Assembly (NCBI RefSeq): GCF_000515215.1
Contig: NZ_KI911557.1
Span: forward strand, 2,005,586 to 2,069,585
Reading direction: 5' to 3'
DNA length: 64,000 bases
Source of the DNA: Methylomonas sp. 11b
GTDB lineage: Bacteria > Pseudomonadota > Gammaproteobacteria > Methylococcales > Methylomonadaceae
The translations under genes were made by a program, and so were the position numbers. The notes under the pieces were generated by a model. The model ran no database searches. It was not told the origin of the DNA and was given only the letters and a program-made list of their open reading frames with translations. Of this stretch, positions 16,284 to 26,134 are shown piece after piece (positions within the stretch are counted from its first letter, which is position 1; each line of letters starts with the position of its first letter).

Positions 16284-18257
16284 TTACACCACCAACCTCG
16301 GCACCGCCGACAACAACCTCTGAGTATAAGGATGCTCCGGCGCCCCACAAACCTTAGCAGTCAAACCTTCTTCTACAACCTTCCCCTTATACATCACCAC
16401 CGTCCGATCACTGAGATACTCCACCACCCCAATGTTATGCGTGATAAACAATAAGGTCAGATTCCGCCGCCGCCGAATGTCGAGCAGCAATTGCAGTATT
16501 TCCGCCTGCACCGACACATCCAGCGCACTGGTGATTTCATCGCACACCACAAACTCCGGATTCAAGGCCAAAGCTCGCGCCAAACCGATGCGTTGGCGTT
16601 GGCCCCCGGAAAACTCGTGCGGGTAGCGCCACAGCGATTCGCGGCTGAGCTGCATGTCTTCCAGCAGTTGCCCGGCCAGCTCGATACGCTGTTCTTGATT
16701 GGCACCGATGCCGTGCACTTTCATCGGTTCGGTTAGCGTGGTTTCCACCAGCAAACGCGGGTTGAGCGAGGATTGCGGGTCTTGAAAGGCAATCTGCATC
16801 TTGCGGCGTAGCGGCCTGAGTTCGCGCGCGGACAGGCCGGTGAGTTCCTGGCCGTCGATGTGGATACTGCCGGCAGTCGGCAGTTCCAATTGCAACACCG
16901 CCCGGCCCAAGGTGGTTTTGCCGCAGCCGGACTCGCCTACCAAGGCAACGATTTCGCCGCGCGGAATATCCAGCGATACTTCATCCACGGCTTTGACGTA
17001 ATCGACGGTTTGCCGGAACAAACCTTTTTTGATGGGGAACCAGACTTTCAAATCACGGATTTGCAGAAGCGGTTCGCCCTCCTTAACAATTATCTGGGAG
17101 GAACTCTTATGACTATCCCCATCTATCCGAGCCGAGCTGGTAGTCCCCTCTCCCTCCGGGAGAGGGCTAGGGTGAGGGGAGTTCATCGAAACGTTTTGCG
17201 TTGACTGTAGCCTTAAGCCGGCGCGCTCCAGTACGGAAAGCAGTTTTTTATCGCTCTTACTCAGCAACTCATCCGACAGAGGGGGCGAATAAGGTGAAGC
17301 ATCGATTTGCATCCCCTCACCCTGCCCTCTCCCGGGGGGAGAGGGTTCTGCTTCCGTTTTTACGACGGGCTCCTCTGGCAGAGGGATATCTTCCTCGCTT
17401 GGCGATTCGGCGGTTTCGGGAGCAGACGGATTCACACACCTAACCGCCCGGCCCGGCTTGGCCAGATTTTCCGGCACCGCAGCCAGCAATTGTTGGGTAT
17501 AGGGATGCTGAGGGTTGCGCAGTACTGACTTACACGCGCCAACTTCCACCAGCTTGCCTTGCTGCATCACTCCTACCCAATGCGCCATCTGCGCCACTAC
17601 GCCGAAATCGTGGGTGATGAACAACATGCTCATGCCGGTGTCGTCCTGGAGTTTGCGCATCAGGCGCAAAATCTCAGCTTGTACGGTCACATCCAGCGCG
17701 GTGGTCGGTTCGTCGGCAATCAGCAATTGCGGCTGGCAGGCCAGGGCCATGGCGATCATGACCCGTTGGCGTTGACCGCCGGAGAGTTGGTGCGGGTAGT
17801 CGGCAAAGCGGCTGGAGGCATTGGGGATTTGCACCTGTTCCAAGGCCCTGATGGTCCGTTCGGTTGCTTCCGCATCGTCCATATCGGCATGATGCAGTTG
17901 CAGGGCCTCGGTGATTTGTTCGCCTATACTCATGACCGGATTTAAGGAGGTCATCGGCTCCTGGAAAATCATGGCGATTTGTAAACCGCGCACGGCACGG
18001 ATGCCCGGATCATCCAGGGCTAGCAAGTCCTGCCCGTTCAGAAAAATCTCGCCGCTGGGATGCGAAGCCACACCGTCCGGCAATAAGCGAATCACCGACA
18101 AGGCGCTGACCGACTTGCCGCTGCCCGATTCGCCGACCAAACAAAAGGTTTCGCCTTTGGGGATGCTGAAACTGATGTCGTCTACCGCCCGCACTTCGCC
18201 GCCGCCGGACCTCAAATAAGTGCGCAGATTGCGCACTTCCAATAGGGCTTGGCTCAT
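16284..18257 (-). CDS. Yej/Dpp-type peptide ABC transporter, fused double ATPase subunit
   Basis: The 657-residue protein has two complete ATPase domains. The first, residues ~1-265, has Walker A GESGSGKS, signature LSGGQRQRV and Walker B LLIADEP. The second, ~395-657, has [17 protein letters not shown] and FVVCDEI. It powers uptake of peptides or similar solutes, like YejF (about 530 residues). The extra length is in the linker (~270-395), which includes two segments, PPGRGQGEG and [11 protein letters not shown], encoded by a dispersed DNA repeat. The gene overlaps the upstream permease by 4 bp and is the last gene of the operon. Confidence 0.9.
   Translation of the reverse strand: MSQALLEVRNLRTYLRSGGGEVRAVDDISFSIPKGETFCLVGESGSGKSVSALSVIRLLPDGVASHPSGEIFLNGQDLLALDDPGIRAVRGLQIAMIFQEPMTSLNPVMSIGEQITEALQLHHADMDDAEATERTIRALEQVQIPNASSRFADYPHQLSGGQRQRVMIAMALACQPQLLIADEPTTALDVTVQAEILRLMRKLQDDTGMSMLFITHDFGVVAQMAHWVGVMQQGKLVEVGACKSVLRNPQHPYTQQLLAAVPENLAKPGRAVRCVNPSAPETAESPSEEDIPLPEEPVVKTEAEPSPPGRGQGEGMQIDASPYSPPLSDELLSKSDKKLLSVLERAGLRLQSTQNVSMNSPHPSPLPEGEGTTSSARIDGDSHKSSSQIIVKEGEPLLQIRDLKVWFPIKKGLFRQTVDYVKAVDEVSLDIPRGEIVALVGESGCGKTTLGRAVLQLELPTAGSIHIDGQELTGLSARELRPLRRKMQIAFQDPQSSLNPRLLVETTLTEPMKVHGIGANQEQRIELAGQLLEDMQLSRESLWRYPHEFSGGQRQRIGLARALALNPEFVVCDEITSALDVSVQAEILQLLLDIRRRRNLTLLFITHNIGVVEYLSDRTVVMYKGKVVEEGLTAKVCGAPEHPYTQRLLSAVPRLVV
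17144..17180. repeat. Dispersed palindromic repeat inside the ATPase linker, copy 1
   Basis: A 37-bp sequence with the internal hairpin CCCTCTCCC/GGGAGAGGG followed by a GGGTGAGGGG tail. It is a familiar type of dispersed extragenic repeat in proteobacteria. It lies in frame in the coding strand of the ABC ATPase, where it reads [12 protein letters not shown] second copy in opposite orientation is at 17313-17345. Confidence 0.8.
17313..17345. repeat. Dispersed palindromic repeat inside the ATPase linker, copy 2 (inverted)
   Basis: The same element as 17144-17180 in the opposite orientation: CCCCTCACCCTG, then the hairpin CCCTCTCCC/GGGAGAGGG with one change in the loop. In the coding frame it reads PPGRGQGEG. 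Both copies keep the reading frame open. Confidence 0.8.
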
Positions 18258-19435
18258 GATTTAACCCCGGCTTTGTCCGACAAGCGCGGGTCAATCGCAT
18301 CCCGAAACGCCTCGCCGATCAGGTTGTAGGCAAACACCGTCATGAAGATAGAGCCGCCGGGGAATACCGCCATCCACCAGTTAAACGTGGAGGATTTGAC
18401 AGCTTGATCCAGCATCGCGCCCCAGGATGGCGCATCGACCACACCCAAGCCCAAAAAGCTTAAGGTCGCTTCCGACAAAATCGCCCCGGCCACCCCAAAG
18501 CTGACCGCGACCAATAAAGGCGCGACGCCGTTGGGTAGCATATGCCGGAACAAGATCGAGCTTAAGGGTAAACCGCTGGCGACTGCTGCTTGCACATAAT
18601 CTTGTTTGCGTAATTTCAAAAATTCCTGGCGCACGTACCGCGCATACCCAGACCAACCGGTGACGCCGATGATCACCATCATCATGTACAAACTGCGACC
18701 AAAGAAGGCCACGAAAGTCAGCAGTAGAAACAGCGTCGGAATGTCTTCGAAAATCTCCACCAGGCGCATGCCCAACATGTCGACAACACCGGAGAAATAG
18801 CCCATCAAGCCGCCGACCACAATCCCGATAGCCAAGGCAATACCGGAGGCAATCAAACCGATGCTCAAGGAAATTCGGCAGGCGTGGATCATCCGGCTTA
18901 ATACGTCGGCGCCGTTTTCTTCCGTGCCCATCCAATGGGTATGGCCTTCGGTGGCGAACGGCGCTTCCAGGCCTTTGCTGCCCAAATCGCGCAAGTAATC
19001 GACCGGCGCATAGGGGATGGGTGGCATGATTTTCCAGTCCACTTGCGTATAAGCAGCGCTGCGGAATTCGTCGTAGATCACTAAGGCCGGTGGTTTGACG
19101 AACATATTAACCGCTAAGGCAGCCAAGGCACTGCCCAGTAAAAATAACAAAATCTGCTTGCCACCAGCCAGGCTAAGCCGATAAACCGCCAAAGCGATAA
19201 AAAAACTGGCCAAAATCCAGGCATCTTCGACGCTGAGGTACTCCAACACCGGCGCGGAAATCACGCCATCTTTACTCATCAGCAGCGGCATGGAGTTGGC
19301 CAGAAACGGCGCAAATACCGCGCAAAACACTAACAGCGCCACCCAGCCCAAGCCAAACTTGACACCAACGCCGGCCAGGGTTTTGCGCCAAATGCGCGCA
19401 GAAAAGGATTCGCGGCTGATCACAGGCTTAATCAT
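18254..19435 (-). CDS. Peptide ABC transporter permease, YejE/DppC type
   Basis: The 393-residue permease ends in a typical DppC/OppC membrane domain with an EAA-loop stretch (AAVASGLPLSSILFRHMLPN) that contacts the ATPase, plus the GLGVVDAPSWGAMLDQA block near the end. The N-terminal ~150 residues include a first helix and further hydrophobic segments (FFIALAVYRLSL, LLFLLGSALAALAV) that lengthen it beyond the ~340 residues of YejE. It overlaps the upstream permease and the downstream ATPase genes by 8 and 4 bp, so the operon is translationally coupled. Confidence 0.9.
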   Translation of the reverse strand: MIKPVISRESFSARIWRKTLAGVGVKFGLGWVALLVFCAVFAPFLANSMPLLMSKDGVISAPVLEYLSVEDAWILASFFIALAVYRLSLAGGKQILLFLLGSALAALAVNMFVKPPALVIYDEFRSAAYTQVDWKIMPPIPYAPVDYLRDLGSKGLEAPFATEGHTHWMGTEENGADVLSRMIHACRISLSIGLIASGIALAIGIVVGGLMGYFSGVVDMLGMRLVEIFEDIPTLFLLLTFVAFFGRSLYMMMVIIGVTGWSGYARYVRQEFLKLRKQDYVQAAVASGLPLSSILFRHMLPNGVAPLLVAVSFGVAGAILSEATLSFLGLGVVDAPSWGAMLDQAVKSSTFNWWMAVFPGGSIFMTVFAYNLIGEAFRDAIDPRLSDKAGVKS

Positions 19436-20504
19436 AACTCACCCGCGGATCGGCCAGGGTGTAACAGAAGTCGGCGATCAAATAACCAATCAGCGTCAGA
19501 AAACCGCTGATCCAGGTAATCGATAGCACCAACTCGCGGTCGCGGCCTTTCACTGCTTCCACAGCCAATTGACCCATACCGTTGATGCTAAAAATATTTT
19601 CGACGATCAAGGAGCCGGCCAGCAAACTGGGCAGTAAACCAGCGGAGACGGTAATCAAGGGCAACAAACTGTTGCGAAATACGTGTTTCCAGAGCACATC
19701 ATTCTCAGCCAGACCTTTGGCGCGCGCGGTGCGGGCGTAATCGGCATGCAGATTTTCCAGAATCGAGGTGCGGGTCAATTTGGTCAGCGCGGCAAAGCCG
19801 CCGTAGGACAAACAGATCACCGGCAAAATCAAATGCCAGATTCTGTCCAACAAGAAACCCCTGACAAATCCGCCCTCCTCCCAATGCGGCAGGAAGGGCA
19901 TATCTTGCGCTTCCAGACTACTGATGCCAGCGGTGGGGAACCATTGAAAATGCTGGATGTTGGCAAAAAAACCCAGCAGCAACACGCCGGCCAGCATGGT
20001 GGGTATCGACCACAATGCCAGCATCGACATACCCGCGCCGACATCGAATGCACTACCGCGTTGGGTAGCCGCCTTCATGCCCACCATGATGGCGATGATA
20101 TAGGTAAGCGGCAACGTGACTAGATTTAGCAGTAAGGTGATCGGAATTCGTTCGGCCAGAATGTCCGACACCGGCCGACCGTATTGAAAGCTGGTGCCCA
20201 AATCCATGCCCTTGCTGAACGAAAATTCGCCGCGCTGGCCTTGGGCGTCGGTAACAAAACCGATAGGTGAGACATTATTCAGCCAGCGCAGATATTGCAC
20301 CGGTGCCGGTTTATCCAGGCCATAGCGTTTGTTGTAATAATCCAGTAGCGCCTGCTTTTCCTGCGGCTTCATGTCCATGCCGCCGATCAAGGTCTGGGCA
20401 CTGATGCCGCCCGGCGACATGGCCATGACGCTGAACACCAGCACGGTAATTCCCAACAAGGTGGGGATCATCAACAGCAAGCGCCGCAGGAGATAGGTCA
20501 GCAT
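19428..20504 (-). CDS. Peptide ABC transporter permease, YejB/DppB type
   Basis: The 358-residue protein starts with the family-typical MLTYLLRRLLLMIPTLLGIT helix and has six hydrophobic helices and an EAA-loop (TARAKGLAENDVLWKHVFRN). It pairs with the YejE-type permease to form the membrane channel. The gene starts 15 bp after the stop of the solute-binding protein and overlaps the next permease by 8 bp, giving the SBP-B-E-F order of yejABEF. Confidence 0.9.
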   Translation of the reverse strand: MLTYLLRRLLLMIPTLLGITVLVFSVMAMSPGGISAQTLIGGMDMKPQEKQALLDYYNKRYGLDKPAPVQYLRWLNNVSPIGFVTDAQGQRGEFSFSKGMDLGTSFQYGRPVSDILAERIPITLLLNLVTLPLTYIIAIMVGMKAATQRGSAFDVGAGMSMLALWSIPTMLAGVLLLGFFANIQHFQWFPTAGISSLEAQDMPFLPHWEEGGFVRGFLLDRIWHLILPVICLSYGGFAALTKLTRTSILENLHADYARTARAKGLAENDVLWKHVFRNSLLPLITVSAGLLPSLLAGSLIVENIFSINGMGQLAVEAVKGRDRELVLSITWISGFLTLIGYLIADFCYTLADPRVSYD

Positions 20505-20519
20505 CGGCGAATCCTTGCC

Positions 20520-22376
20520 CTATTGGCTGTATTTTTGCTGCGCCAGCGGCACGTAGTTTTCCAGCGGCAAGGAGCCGAAGTTTAATCCCAGTTTGGTCAT
20601 TTGCAGATTGTGGACACGCTTGTCGACAAACAACAGACTCTTGCGGCGCATCAAAAAGGTATAGGGCTGATCCTCGTAAAGGATATGTTCAGCTTGCTGC
20701 CAGAGTGGCATGCGTTTGCTTTCATCGACAGTGCGGCGAGCATCGTCGATTAATTTATCCAAAGCAGGATTTTTGTAACTGACGTAGTTATCACCTTTGC
20801 TGACGGCTTGCGAGCTATGGAAGATTTGGTACAAATCGGTTTCGATACCGCTGGTCCAACCCAGAGTAATCGCGTCGAAATCTTTTTTATCCAGATTTTC
20901 CAACATCACCGGCCATTCCTGCGGGGTTGGAATTAGCTTGACGCCGGCGCGGGCGTAGAGATCTTTCAATAAAAGCACCATGCGTTTGGTGTCTTCGTTG
21001 GCTTGAAAGTAGGTCAGTTGAAATTCAAAGGGTGCACCGGCCTTATCTTCCAATACGCCGTCACCATTTTTATCCTGATAGCCGGCATCTTTTAGCAAGG
21101 CTTTGGCTTTATCCAAATCGGCTTGATACGGCTGTAAGGCCGCGTCATGCTGTTTGCTGGTTTTACTGAACGGACTGACCGCCGGCTCGGCGTAATCCAA
21201 CATCACATCTTTAATCACCCGGCTGACGTCGGTGAGATAGGTCATGGCCTGGCGCACGCGCTTGTCGGCAAAACGGGTTGGCTTGCCGCCGCGTTCCTGG
21301 TTCCAGCCGATGTAGCTATAGCCGACGACCGGTGGCATGTACTCGAAGTTTTGGCTCTTGGCCTGGATTTGCGGGTCTTTTTTCAGCTCTTGGTATTCGA
21401 CCGGACGCGCCGAATAAGAATCGATGTCGCCATTGCGAAAGGTGGTTAAGCGCGCGCTATCGTTTTGAATGATTTTCCAGAGAATGCGATGGTAAGACGG
21501 TTGCACGTCGCCCCAGTAACGCTCGTTACGCACCAGTTCGATATTGCCTTTGTCCGGCGTCCAGTTTTTCGGATCGTTTAATCGATAAGGACCGCTACCC
21601 AATAACAAACCTTTGGATTCGTTGAATTTTTGCGGCTCTTTTAAATACGGTTCGTAAAAATGCTTGGGCATGATGCCGATGCCACCGGCCAAGGACAGCG
21701 CTTCGAAGTACGGCTCTTTGAAGGTAAATACCACTTCGTACTTGCCGTTGGCTGTGACGCTTTTGATCTTTTCCAGATAGGCGCGTTCGCGCGGCGCCTG
21801 GATGGCGTCGGTCATGATGAAATTGAAACTGAATACCACGTCGTCGGCAGTCAGCGGTTGACCGTCCGAGAAACTGACGTCCTCGCGCATCCGGAAGCTA
21901 ATCACCAAGCCGTCTTCGCTGATGGTCCAGTCCTTAGCCACCAAACCTTCCCATTCCAAGGTGTCTGGATTACGGGTAATCAGACTCTCCAGCACATAAC
22001 TTTGCACATTGGAGGCATACGCATCACTGGACACCAGCGGCGTGATGGTCTTGAGATTGGTGCCGAAGGCTTCCACGCTCCAGTCACCCTGGGCGTAATC
22101 CGGCATACGACTCGCAGCATGCGCGCGTTGAAAGGCCTGGGCGACATCACCGCTCGCGGTGGCGTTCACGGAAGGGTTGGCGGCGGCAATCGCTCCGGAA
22201 GCAATCGCCCCGCGCAGTTCGCGCACATCCTTGGCTTGCTCGGACAGCGCGGCTTGCATTTCGCTCAATTTCAGCCATTGCCGGTCGATTTGATACATCG
22301 CCAACACGATCAGCACAATGGTCAAACTGAGTAGCGCGTAGAGAATCCAGTCTCGGGTAGTTGATTGTGTTTGCAT
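20520..22376 (-). CDS. Peptide ABC transporter solute-binding protein, membrane-anchored
   Basis: The 618-residue protein belongs to solute-binding family 5: residues ~100-600 contain DWTISEDGLVISFRMREDVS, FSDGQPLTADDVVFSF and ADKRVRQAMTYLTDV, typical of DppA/OppA/YejA. The N-terminus is not an ordinary cleavable signal. It has an uncleaved-looking helix (about 12-28) followed by a coiled-coil-like stretch (QWLKLSEMQAALSEQAKDVRELR), so the binding domain is probably tethered to the inner membrane. It is the first gene of the operon and lies downstream of a 26-bp perfect hairpin. Confidence 0.88.
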   Translation of the reverse strand: MQTQSTTRDWILYALLSLTIVLIVLAMYQIDRQWLKLSEMQAALSEQAKDVRELRGAIASGAIAAANPSVNATASGDVAQAFQRAHAASRMPDYAQGDWSVEAFGTNLKTITPLVSSDAYASNVQSYVLESLITRNPDTLEWEGLVAKDWTISEDGLVISFRMREDVSFSDGQPLTADDVVFSFNFIMTDAIQAPRERAYLEKIKSVTANGKYEVVFTFKEPYFEALSLAGGIGIMPKHFYEPYLKEPQKFNESKGLLLGSGPYRLNDPKNWTPDKGNIELVRNERYWGDVQPSYHRILWKIIQNDSARLTTFRNGDIDSYSARPVEYQELKKDPQIQAKSQNFEYMPPVVGYSYIGWNQERGGKPTRFADKRVRQAMTYLTDVSRVIKDVMLDYAEPAVSPFSKTSKQHDAALQPYQADLDKAKALLKDAGYQDKNGDGVLEDKAGAPFEFQLTYFQANEDTKRMVLLLKDLYARAGVKLIPTPQEWPVMLENLDKKDFDAITLGWTSGIETDLYQIFHSSQAVSKGDNYVSYKNPALDKLIDDARRTVDESKRMPLWQQAEHILYEDQPYTFLMRRKSLLFVDKRVHNLQMTKLGLNFGSLPLENYVPLAQQKYSQ

Positions 22377-22415
22377 GTTTCCAGTGTTTCGCAGAAATTA
22401 AACAGAAACTTGAGC

Positions 22416-22474
22416 GACGCTTTTGCTTACGGTCAGAACTATCCGAAGTAGTTCTGACCGTAAGCAAAAGCGTC
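22416..22474. repeat. Perfect 26-bp inverted repeat with 7-base loop
   Basis: The left arm at 22416-22441 begins GACGCTTTTGC; the exact complement is at 22449-22474, and the loop is TCCGAAG. It lies between the fabV stop (22534) and the start of the peptide-binding protein (22376), both read leftward. No T-run follows the stem on either strand, so it is not a typical intrinsic terminator. It could be a small mobile palindromic element, an attenuator or an mRNA-stabilising hairpin. Confidence 0.9.
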
Positions 22475-22533
22475 AGGTGTCCATACTTTTTAACCCGGTG
22501 ACTCGCTGCCGCGCTAGCCACCGGGGTATATCT

Positions 22534-23724
22534 TTACAGCAAATTGGCGATAGGTGCCTCGGGATTGACATCGGCGTCGTAATCGACGCCGTCTACCTCG
22601 AAACCGAACAACTTCAGGAACTCGTGTTTGTAACCGGCAAAATCGCTCAATTCGTTGATATTGTCATTGTTGATTTGTTCCCACAAAGCGTTGACTTTGT
22701 CTTGCACTTGCGGCTGCAATTCTTTCAAATCGGCGCGTAGGCGACCGGTATCGTCCAAGCTGGGATGGGCACCGTAAAGACTGTCGCGGAACAAGCCGTT
22801 GACCTGTTCAATACAACCTTCGTGGGTTCCCTCTGCCTTCATGGTTTTGAATAGCAAGGCCAGATATAAGGGCATGACCGGAATCGCCGCACTGGCTTGG
22901 GTAACCACGGCTTTTAGTACCGACACCCTAGCGTCGCCACCCAAAGTAGCTAATTTGCTGCGGATATCGATGACACGTTTGTCCAAATCTTTTTTGGCTG
23001 CGCCGATGGTGCCGTCCCAATAAATATCCCAAGTAATTTTTTCGCCCAGATAGGTATATGCGGTGGTTTTAGCACCTTCCGCCAAGACGCCGGCATCCTC
23101 CAAGGCATCGATCCACATTTGCCAGTCTTCACCGCCCATCACCGCGACGGTGTTATCGATTTCTTCTTGGGTAGCAGCTGGCAAGGTGAAGGATTTGATG
23201 ACTTCTTTATCGGTATCGATACCGTTTTGTACCAAATCTTTGCCGATCGGTTTGAGTGTGGAGTTGTGAGTAACGCCAGTCTTTGGATGGGTACGACGCG
23301 GCGCGGCCAAGCTGTAAATCACCAGATCGACTTTGCCCAAATCTTGTTTGATGGCGGCTATGGTTTTTTGTTTGATCTCGTCGGAAAACGCATCGCCGTT
23401 GATGCTTTTGGCGTACAGGCCTTCCGCTTCGGCAAATTTATGAAATGCTGCTGAATTGTACCAACCGGGGGTGCCTGGCTTATCGGCAGTCCCTTCGCGC
23501 TCAAAAAACACCCCCAGGGTTTTCGCGCCTGAACCGAAAGCCGAGACAATACGCGAAGCCAAACCGTAGCCGGTGGAAGCGCCCAGAATCAACACATTTT
23601 TCGGGCCGTTGGCGATAGCTCCGAAACTTTTGACGTAGTCGATCTGCTGTTTGACATTGGCTTCGCAGCCGACTGGATGGGTGGTGACGCACATAAATCC
23701 GCGTACGCGAGGTTTGATAATCAT
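22534..23724 (-). CDS. fabV: Enoyl-ACP/trans-2-enoyl-CoA reductase FabV
   Basis: The 396-residue protein has the usual FabV length and features: an N-terminal [20 protein letters not shown], the nucleotide-binding loop [13 protein letters not shown], the [13 protein letters not shown] block, and the active-site region with a Y-x8-K pair ([10 protein letters not shown], with WDGTIGAAK after). FabV reduces the enoyl intermediate in fatty-acid elongation using NADH and, in Vibrio and Pseudomonas, is resistant to triclosan. It appears to be a single-gene unit, with its promoter in the 360-bp gap to ppiD. Confidence 0.95.
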   Translation of the reverse strand: MIIKPRVRGFMCVTTHPVGCEANVKQQIDYVKSFGAIANGPKNVLILGASTGYGLASRIVSAFGSGAKTLGVFFEREGTADKPGTPGWYNSAAFHKFAEAEGLYAKSINGDAFSDEIKQKTIAAIKQDLGKVDLVIYSLAAPRRTHPKTGVTHNSTLKPIGKDLVQNGIDTDKEVIKSFTLPAATQEEIDNTVAVMGGEDWQMWIDALEDAGVLAEGAKTTAYTYLGEKITWDIYWDGTIGAAKKDLDKRVIDIRSKLATLGGDARVSVLKAVVTQASAAIPVMPLYLALLFKTMKAEGTHEGCIEQVNGLFRDSLYGAHPSLDDTGRLRADLKELQPQVQDKVNALWEQINNDNINELSDFAGYKHEFLKLFGFEVDGVDYDADVNPEAPIANLL

Positions 23725-24036
23725 GTTGTTCCTTACATCGAGCTAATAAAAATTGAGACGGGAGCTGCTTCAGCAAGCTTTTTTAGTTATAGATTTTAAA
23801 GTTTATCCCATGAGTTGACCGAACAGGAAAATAATATCGATACGTTCCGGATCGAAAAACCACCGTATTCGGCTTTCTGCGGCTATGTTAATAAACGTCA
23901 GCCTAAAAGCCAATCCAGGTTGGACGCTGCTAGCTATTGCCGCATGGGGCAACGGTAATAGCGGGACGTCTCAGGAACCCTACCTAAAATCAGTAACAAA
24001 ATCACCTGAGGTAATCAACTAACCGCTTAAACAAGC
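23725..24036. other. Intergenic region upstream of fabV
   Basis: About 310 bp between fabV and the ppiD terminator, both genes reading leftward. It must hold the fabV promoter, but no convincing -35/-10 pair, small gene or RNA was recognised. Confidence 0.5.
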
Positions 24037-24068
24037 AAAAAAAAGGGAGCTTGAAGCTCCCTTTTTGT
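24037..24068 (-). terminator. Intrinsic terminator after ppiD
   Basis: A stem AGGGAGCT/AGCTCCCT with a 3-base loop lies 17 bp beyond the ppiD stop. Read on the minus strand it is followed by eight T residues. The A/T flanks on both sides could let it work in both directions. Confidence 0.85.
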
Positions 24069-24084
24069 CGGTCCGTATTACGGT

Positions 24085-25953
24085 TTACTGTTTTTGCGTA
24101 TTGATAACGATCTCGGCTTTAGTCTGCAACGCATTCAATACCGCTTCCATCTGCGCCTTACCGAAGGCCGTAGAGATGTTTTTGGCAATCAAGGCTTGTT
24201 TGCTCTTGTCGCTGTCCGACATTACGCCTTCGTTAACGCTGTTGACGCTAACCACCAATTTACCGCCCTTAGCTTCATCGATTACGGCAACGCTAGGCTG
24301 ACCTGCCTTAGGTTTGGCAGTTCTAAAAATCTCCTGAGTGACGGCCGCCGGCAAATCACTAGCAGTACGCGTCAAGCCATTGATTTTTTTGGTTTGCAAA
24401 TGCAGCGCTTCGGCAATTTGCACAAGCGTTTTACCGCCAGCCAATTCCTGCTTAATTTTATCGGCAGTGGCGATGGCCTGTTGTTTTGCTTTATCTTGCT
24501 GAATCGCGGCAATGACCTGTGCCTTAACATCCCTGAGGTCCCTGCTGGCGGCCGGTTGATGCGATAACATCCGCAACACCACGACTTTGTCACCGCCAAT
24601 TTCCAGCGGTTCGCTGTTGCTGCCTTTTAACACATCTTCGGAAAACGCAGCCGCCCGAACTTTCTCGTCGGTAGCGATACCTTCACCCGCCGCGCGAGTG
24701 AAGGCTTCGGTCTTGCTGGTCGCACCACCCAACAATTGCGCAACCGCCGCCAAACTATCAGGATTTTCGTAACTAACTTCCGCAACTTTCTCGGCCAAGG
24801 TGTTAAATTTGGCTTCGGCCTGCGCTTTTTGATAAGCCTTGCTGACTTCTGCTTTTACCGCTTCGTATGGCTTCACGTCACCCGGTATCAACTCGGTGAC
24901 TTTAATCAAATGATAACCAAAAGCCGATTTAACGGGTTCGGAGACTTCGCCAAGTTTTAAACTGCTAGCGGCATCTTCAAAGGCTTTTTCCATCACCCCG
25001 ACATTGAATAAACCTAGGTCGCCGCCATTTTTCGCGGTTAGTTTATCGTCGGACACTTCGGCGGCCAGGGCGGCAAAATCCTTGTTTTTCAGATCTTGTT
25101 TCGCCTTCAGGGCTTTTTGCAAAGCAAGCTCATCAGCCGTTTTATCCTTGCTGAACGCGAACAGAATATGGCTGATTTTTCTACGCTCTTTCGTGGTGAA
25201 TTGGACTTTTTGTTCTTCGTAATAAGCTTTTAACTGCTCTTCGCTAGGTTTAATCTCCGCGGCCAGTTTATCCAACGATAATTCCACGTATTCGATAGCC
25301 ACCTGCTCGGGAGTCTGATAAGCATCCTGATGCTGCTGGTAATAAGCGGTAATTTCTTCTTCGCCAGGCTGTTGACTGACCGGGGTTAACGGTACGGTCA
25401 CATATTCGACATCGCGGGTTTGGTTCTGGATTTTAAAGAAGTTATTGATTTCCGCCGGCGTCACGAAGCTGCTATCCACCACGGCGCGTTGAAACTGCTC
25501 CATAACCAAGGCTTTTTTGATGCGATTGACGAACTCGGCGGAAGACATACCCTGTGAACCGAGCATGGTTTGGTATTGAGTCTTATCGAATTTACCGTCT
25601 TTTTGGAAATACTCCAGGGTTTGAATGAAATCTCTTGCCGTCTCATCGCTAACCAACAGGTTTTGATCCTGAACGTATTGCAACAACACCTCGTCGCGAA
25701 CCAGCTTTTGCAAAGCCTGCTTTTTTATCGTCTCTTCGTCGAACTTCATCCCTGCCAGATTTTGAGCGTATTGCTGATAGGCCTGACTGACATCGCGCTG
25801 AAAAAACTCCTTATCTCCGACAGACACCACTGGCGCTTCTTTACCGCCGCCAAGATAGTTTTGGATGCCCCACAATCCGAAAAGCACACAAATCAAAATC
25901 AATATGATCGATGCAAACAGACCATGCACCTTTTCTCTAATCTCTAAAAGCAT
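24085..25953 (-). CDS. ppiD: Periplasmic folding chaperone / peptidyl-prolyl isomerase PpiD
   Basis: The 622-residue protein has one N-terminal membrane helix (about 12-34, IILILICVLFGLWGIQNYLG), a SurA/PpiD-type N-terminal chaperone domain (residues ~40-190), and a parvulin-type domain around residues 255-355 (KISHILFAFSK, FAALAAEVSDD, GGDLGLF, AFGYHLIKV), then a C-terminal chaperone extension. PpiD is anchored in the inner membrane, works on proteins leaving the Sec translocon and cooperates with SurA and DegP. It follows the hupB-tRNA unit, the usual order in gammaproteobacteria, and ends at a strong terminator. Confidence 0.93.
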   Translation of the reverse strand: MLLEIREKVHGLFASIILILICVLFGLWGIQNYLGGGKEAPVVSVGDKEFFQRDVSQAYQQYAQNLAGMKFDEETIKKQALQKLVRDEVLLQYVQDQNLLVSDETARDFIQTLEYFQKDGKFDKTQYQTMLGSQGMSSAEFVNRIKKALVMEQFQRAVVDSSFVTPAEINNFFKIQNQTRDVEYVTVPLTPVSQQPGEEEITAYYQQHQDAYQTPEQVAIEYVELSLDKLAAEIKPSEEQLKAYYEEQKVQFTTKERRKISHILFAFSKDKTADELALQKALKAKQDLKNKDFAALAAEVSDDKLTAKNGGDLGLFNVGVMEKAFEDAASSLKLGEVSEPVKSAFGYHLIKVTELIPGDVKPYEAVKAEVSKAYQKAQAEAKFNTLAEKVAEVSYENPDSLAAVAQLLGGATSKTEAFTRAAGEGIATDEKVRAAAFSEDVLKGSNSEPLEIGGDKVVVLRMLSHQPAASRDLRDVKAQVIAAIQQDKAKQQAIATADKIKQELAGGKTLVQIAEALHLQTKKINGLTRTASDLPAAVTQEIFRTAKPKAGQPSVAVIDEAKGGKLVVSVNSVNEGVMSDSDKSKQALIAKNISTAFGKAQMEAVLNALQTKAEIVINTQKQ

Positions 25954-26009
25954 AAACGCTGTCCTTAAACAGTATTAAACCCGAATGCTTCAGGCCATAA
26001 AATTAACAG

Positions 26010-26047
26010 GCAAAAAAAAACCTCGGACCATACGGCCCGAGGTTTCT
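26010..26047 (-). terminator. Intrinsic terminator after tRNA-Asp
   Basis: The stem AAACCTCGG/CCGAGGTTT with a short GC-containing loop is followed on the minus strand by nine T residues. It lies directly after the 3' end of tRNA-Asp and separates the hupB-tRNA unit from ppiD. Confidence 0.85.
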
Positions 26048-26051
26048 GTTT

Positions 26052-26128
26052 TGGCGGAGCGGACGGGGCTCGAACCCGCGACCCCCGGCGTGACAGGCCG
26101 GTATTCTAACCAACTGAACTACCGCTCC
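26052..26128 (-). tRNA. tRNA-Asp (GTC)
   Basis: A 77-base cloverleaf with acceptor GGAGCGG/CCGCTCC, D-loop AGTTGGTTAGA, anticodon loop CTGTCAC (anticodon GTC), T-arm GCGGGTTCGAGCCCCGT, and an encoded CCA end. It lies 6 bp downstream of tRNA-Val on the same strand. Confidence 0.97.
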
Positions 26129-26134
26129 AAAGTC

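Noticed and set aside
17201..17945. Long plus-strand open frames opposite the Yej ATPase
   Set aside because: Antisense shadows of a clearly functional gene with intact ATPase motifs on the minus strand.
22493..22526. Second hairpin (ACCCGGTG/CACCGGGG) just after fabV as a terminator
   Set aside because: The loop is long (18 bases), the stem is imperfect and no T-run follows on the minus strand.
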